Assembly: GCF_004331255.1 (NCBI RefSeq)
Contig: NZ_SJOF01000016.1
Location: forward strand, 1 to 64,000
From: Acinetobacter sp. ANC 4173
GTDB lineage: Bacteria; Pseudomonadota; Gammaproteobacteria; Pseudomonadales; Moraxellaceae
Length of the DNA: 64,000 bases
Direction: 5' to 3'
The notes under the pieces are model-generated. The model was not told the origin of the DNA. It was given only the letters and a program-made list of their open reading frames with translations, and made no database searches. A program made the position numbers and the translations under genes. Of the stretch, positions 62,333 through 64,000 are shown piece after piece (the stretch's first letter is position 1; the number at the start of each line of letters is the position of its first letter).

Positions 62333-63361
62333 ATGTCTTCGTTTTCTTTCTCAGATGCCCTATTAGACTGGTTCGACCTGCATGGTCGCCATGACCTGCC
62401 TTGGCAAGTGGCAGACAATCCCTACCAAGTATGGGTTTCCGAGATTATGTTGCAACAGACTCAAGTCAAAACCGTACTGCAATATTTTGAACGCTTTGTG
62501 CAACGCTTCCCCACAGTTGAAGATTTAGGTCGTGCCTCTTGGGATGATGTTGCTCCTTACTGGGCAGGTTTAGGCTACTATGCGCGTGCGCGTAACTTGC
62601 ACAAAGCCGCAGCAATCGTAGCGCAGCAAGGTCATTTCCCGAACAACTTAGAAGATTGGATGGCACTGCCAGGCATCGGACGCTCCACGGCGGGTGCATT
62701 AATGTCCTTAGGTTTACGACAATATGGCGTAATTATGGATGGCAACGTAAAACGCGTGCTCGCCCGTTTCTTTGCCATTGAAGAAGATCTCAGCAAACCA
62801 ATCCATGAACGTGCCCTGTGGCAACTGGCAGAACAACTGTGCCCAGAACAACGGAATCATGACTATACCCAAGCCATTATGGACTTAGGGGCAACCATCT
62901 GTACCCCGAAAAAACCGTTGTGTTTGTATTGCCCCATGCAGCAACACTGCAAAGCCCATCAACAGGGCTTAGAAACTGAACTACCGTATAAAAAGCCCAA
63001 GAAAGCGGTTCCTGTAAGATCGGCACAAGTGATGGTGTTGCAGTGCCAAGATCAATGGCTATGGTTACAACGTCCCAATACTGGATTGTGGGGCGGATTA
63101 TGGAGTCTACCCATCTATGACGACTGTGCTGAATTGAGTCGCACCACACAAATGTTAGGTCTAAAACCAAACAGCAATAATGCGCAAATCTCACATAGTT
63201 TTACGCATTTTACGTGGCTACTTGACGCGATTTGTTTCCACGTGGAACCAGAACAAAAAGAGCATATTGCCATTGAACTCTCAGGCACATGGTACACGCC
63301 ACAAAAAGCTACACAAATGGGGCTACCTACTGCCATGAAAAAATTGATCTCTGCCTTATAG
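62333..63361 (+). CDS. mutY: A/G-specific adenine glycosylase
   Basis: MutY removes adenine mispaired with 8-oxoguanine. The 342-residue protein shows WFDLHGRHDLPWQ, VSEIMLQQTQVKTVLQYFERF, the helix-hairpin-helix LPGIGRSTAGALMSL with catalytic Asp in VIMDGNVKRVLARF, and the 4Fe-4S ligands CTPKKPLCLYCPMQQHC. A C-terminal NUDIX-like domain (WLWLQRPNTGLWGGLWSLP) recognises 8-oxoG. Intact. The next gene is an M23 lipoprotein in the same direction, 65 bases away. Confidence 0.97.
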   Translation: MSSFSFSDALLDWFDLHGRHDLPWQVADNPYQVWVSEIMLQQTQVKTVLQYFERFVQRFPTVEDLGRASWDDVAPYWAGLGYYARARNLHKAAAIVAQQGHFPNNLEDWMALPGIGRSTAGALMSLGLRQYGVIMDGNVKRVLARFFAIEEDLSKPIHERALWQLAEQLCPEQRNHDYTQAIMDLGATICTPKKPLCLYCPMQQHCKAHQQGLETELPYKKPKKAVPVRSAQVMVLQCQDQWLWLQRPNTGLWGGLWSLPIYDDCAELSRTTQMLGLKPNSNNAQISHSFTHFTWLLDAICFHVEPEQKEHIAIELSGTWYTPQKATQMGLPTAMKKLISAL

Positions 63362-63426
63362 ATATGACATAGTCTGAAACTGAAAGTTTAGCTTCTTGAA
63401 AATCACAATAATCAAAAGGAAAAATT

Positions 63427-63966
63427 GTGCTTCGTCAGTTTGCGATTAGCAGTTTAACAATCGGTCTTTTGGCACTCACCGCCTGTACGTCGACACCGAA
63501 GAAGACAGGCTCTGGGCTGCCTCCATCTACCGTACAAGACTTACAACGTACGCCGCTCAAATCAAACTTACCCATTCCTGTACAAAATATTAAAACCAAA
63601 CAATTGACCGATACATGGGGTGCTTCACGCAGTCAGGGACGTCGACATGAAGGCATCGACATTATGGCTCCACGTGGAACCAAAGTGTATAGCACCACCG
63701 AGGGATTAATTGCTGACTTACGCGATAACAATTTGGGTGGTAAAGTAATTTGGGTGTTGGGGCCCAGTGGCTCTTGGCATTATTATGCACACTTAAATGA
63801 GCACAAACGCGGACTGGCCGTTGGAGATTATGTCAAAAAAGGCGATCTGATTGGCTATGTCGGCAACACGGGAAATGCTCGACAGACTGCACCCCATTTG
63901 CATTATGGCATTTATTTAGCAGGTAAAGGTCGCGGTGCAGTCAATCCTTTTCCATATTTACGTTAA
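63427..63966 (+). CDS. M23-family peptidoglycan hydrolase-like lipoprotein
   Basis: A 179-residue lipoprotein: signal peptide with lipobox LTAC (Cys about residue 20), a 35-residue linker, then a LytM domain: DTWGASRSQGRRHEGIDIMAPRGTKVYSTTEG with the HxxxD zinc motif, GGKVIWVLGPSGSWHYYAHL and GYVGNTGNARQTAPHLHYGIYL with HxH. All zinc ligands are present, so it may be an active endopeptidase. GTG start, with AAAAGGA eight bases upstream. Probably acts on cell-wall crosslinks at the outer membrane. Confidence 0.9.
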   Translation: MLRQFAISSLTIGLLALTACTSTPKKTGSGLPPSTVQDLQRTPLKSNLPIPVQNIKTKQLTDTWGASRSQGRRHEGIDIMAPRGTKVYSTTEGLIADLRDNNLGGKVIWVLGPSGSWHYYAHLNEHKRGLAVGDYVKKGDLIGYVGNTGNARQTAPHLHYGIYLAGKGRGAVNPFPYLR

Positions 63967-63984
63967 TTTTTTTAGGAAATACAC

Positions 63985-64000
63985 ATGTCTGAAGTGTTGA
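63985..64000 (+). CDS. Start of a truncated downstream gene
   Basis: ATG followed by codons for SEVL runs off the window. AGGAAA lies about eight bases upstream. Nothing further can be said; the product is unknown. Confidence 0.5.

Noticed and set aside
1..64000. tRNA, rRNA, CRISPR array, transposase, integrase, prophage genes
   Set aside because: I looked for each and saw no supporting sequence or protein.

Overview
The window looks like a chromosomal segment of an Acinetobacter-type gammaproteobacterium (Moraxellaceae). It is AT-rich. Several gene pairs are ones I know from gammaproteobacteria: pyrE next to crc, yqiA next to parE, serB next to the Smp/YtjB gene, and dapA-bamC-purC. A small membrane protein resembling the Acinetobacter AciT family and UrtABCDE transport genes also fit. 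This assignment is from gene content and protein resemblance only; I cannot name the species. I see no rRNA, tRNA, CRISPR array, insertion sequence or prophage. The region is mostly core genome.

Layout. 1-5 kb: a doubtful small ORF, pyrE and divergent crc, a candidate CsrA-titrating sRNA, an ArsC/Spx-like protein, a DUF2147 protein, an esterase and azoR. 5-11 kb: a diguanylate cyclase, then a leftward barrel protein-dsbD-GST group, an ankyrin-type protein and a RaiA/HPF-type ribosome factor. 11.3-11.9 kb: the wreck of a puuE-type allantoinase/polysaccharide deacetylase gene. 12-20 kb: a Tsx-like channel, two poorly known proteins and the leftward urea uptake operon urtABCDE. 20-27 kb: parE-yqiA, a lipase, dsbB and gshA. 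27-34 kb: DUF924, a lipoprotein, DUF445, a methionine aminotransferase, a MATE pump and a divergent SDR/TetR pair. 34-40 kb: phoBR, a rhodanese-psd pair, pncB and dtd. 40-48.5 kb: an SCP2 protein, an AciT-like protein, serB/ytjB, ppk1, a BASS transporter and pncA. 48.5-53 kb: an MFS transporter, dapA-bamC-purC and Lrp/LysE. 54-57.6 kb: a basic amino acid ABC transporter followed by a second CsrB-like sRNA with a GacA box. 57.6-64 kb: rarA, a Fur-box esterase, YcgN, a DUF1328 micro-gene, a dienelactone hydrolase, a HIT protein, mutY, an M23 lipoprotein and the first codons of one further gene.

How it fits together. Phosphate control is the clearest regulatory theme: phoBR and ppk1 both carry a Pho-box-like 11-bp direct repeat, which would tie polyphosphate synthesis to PhoB. 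NAD salvage (pncA, pncB), thiol-disulfide chemistry (dsbB, dsbD, gshA, GST) and nitrogen or amino acid uptake (urt, the ABC system, LysE/Lrp) recur. In both ABC operons a strong hairpin sits between the binding-protein gene and the permease genes, as expected if the binding protein is made in excess.

The most interesting signals are two intergenic RNAs (about 2340-2492 and 57440-57570). They are packed with AGGAT loops on short stems, and even their terminator hairpins display AGGAT. The second is preceded by a near-perfect GacA box. They look like CsrB/RsmZ-type decoys for CsrA.
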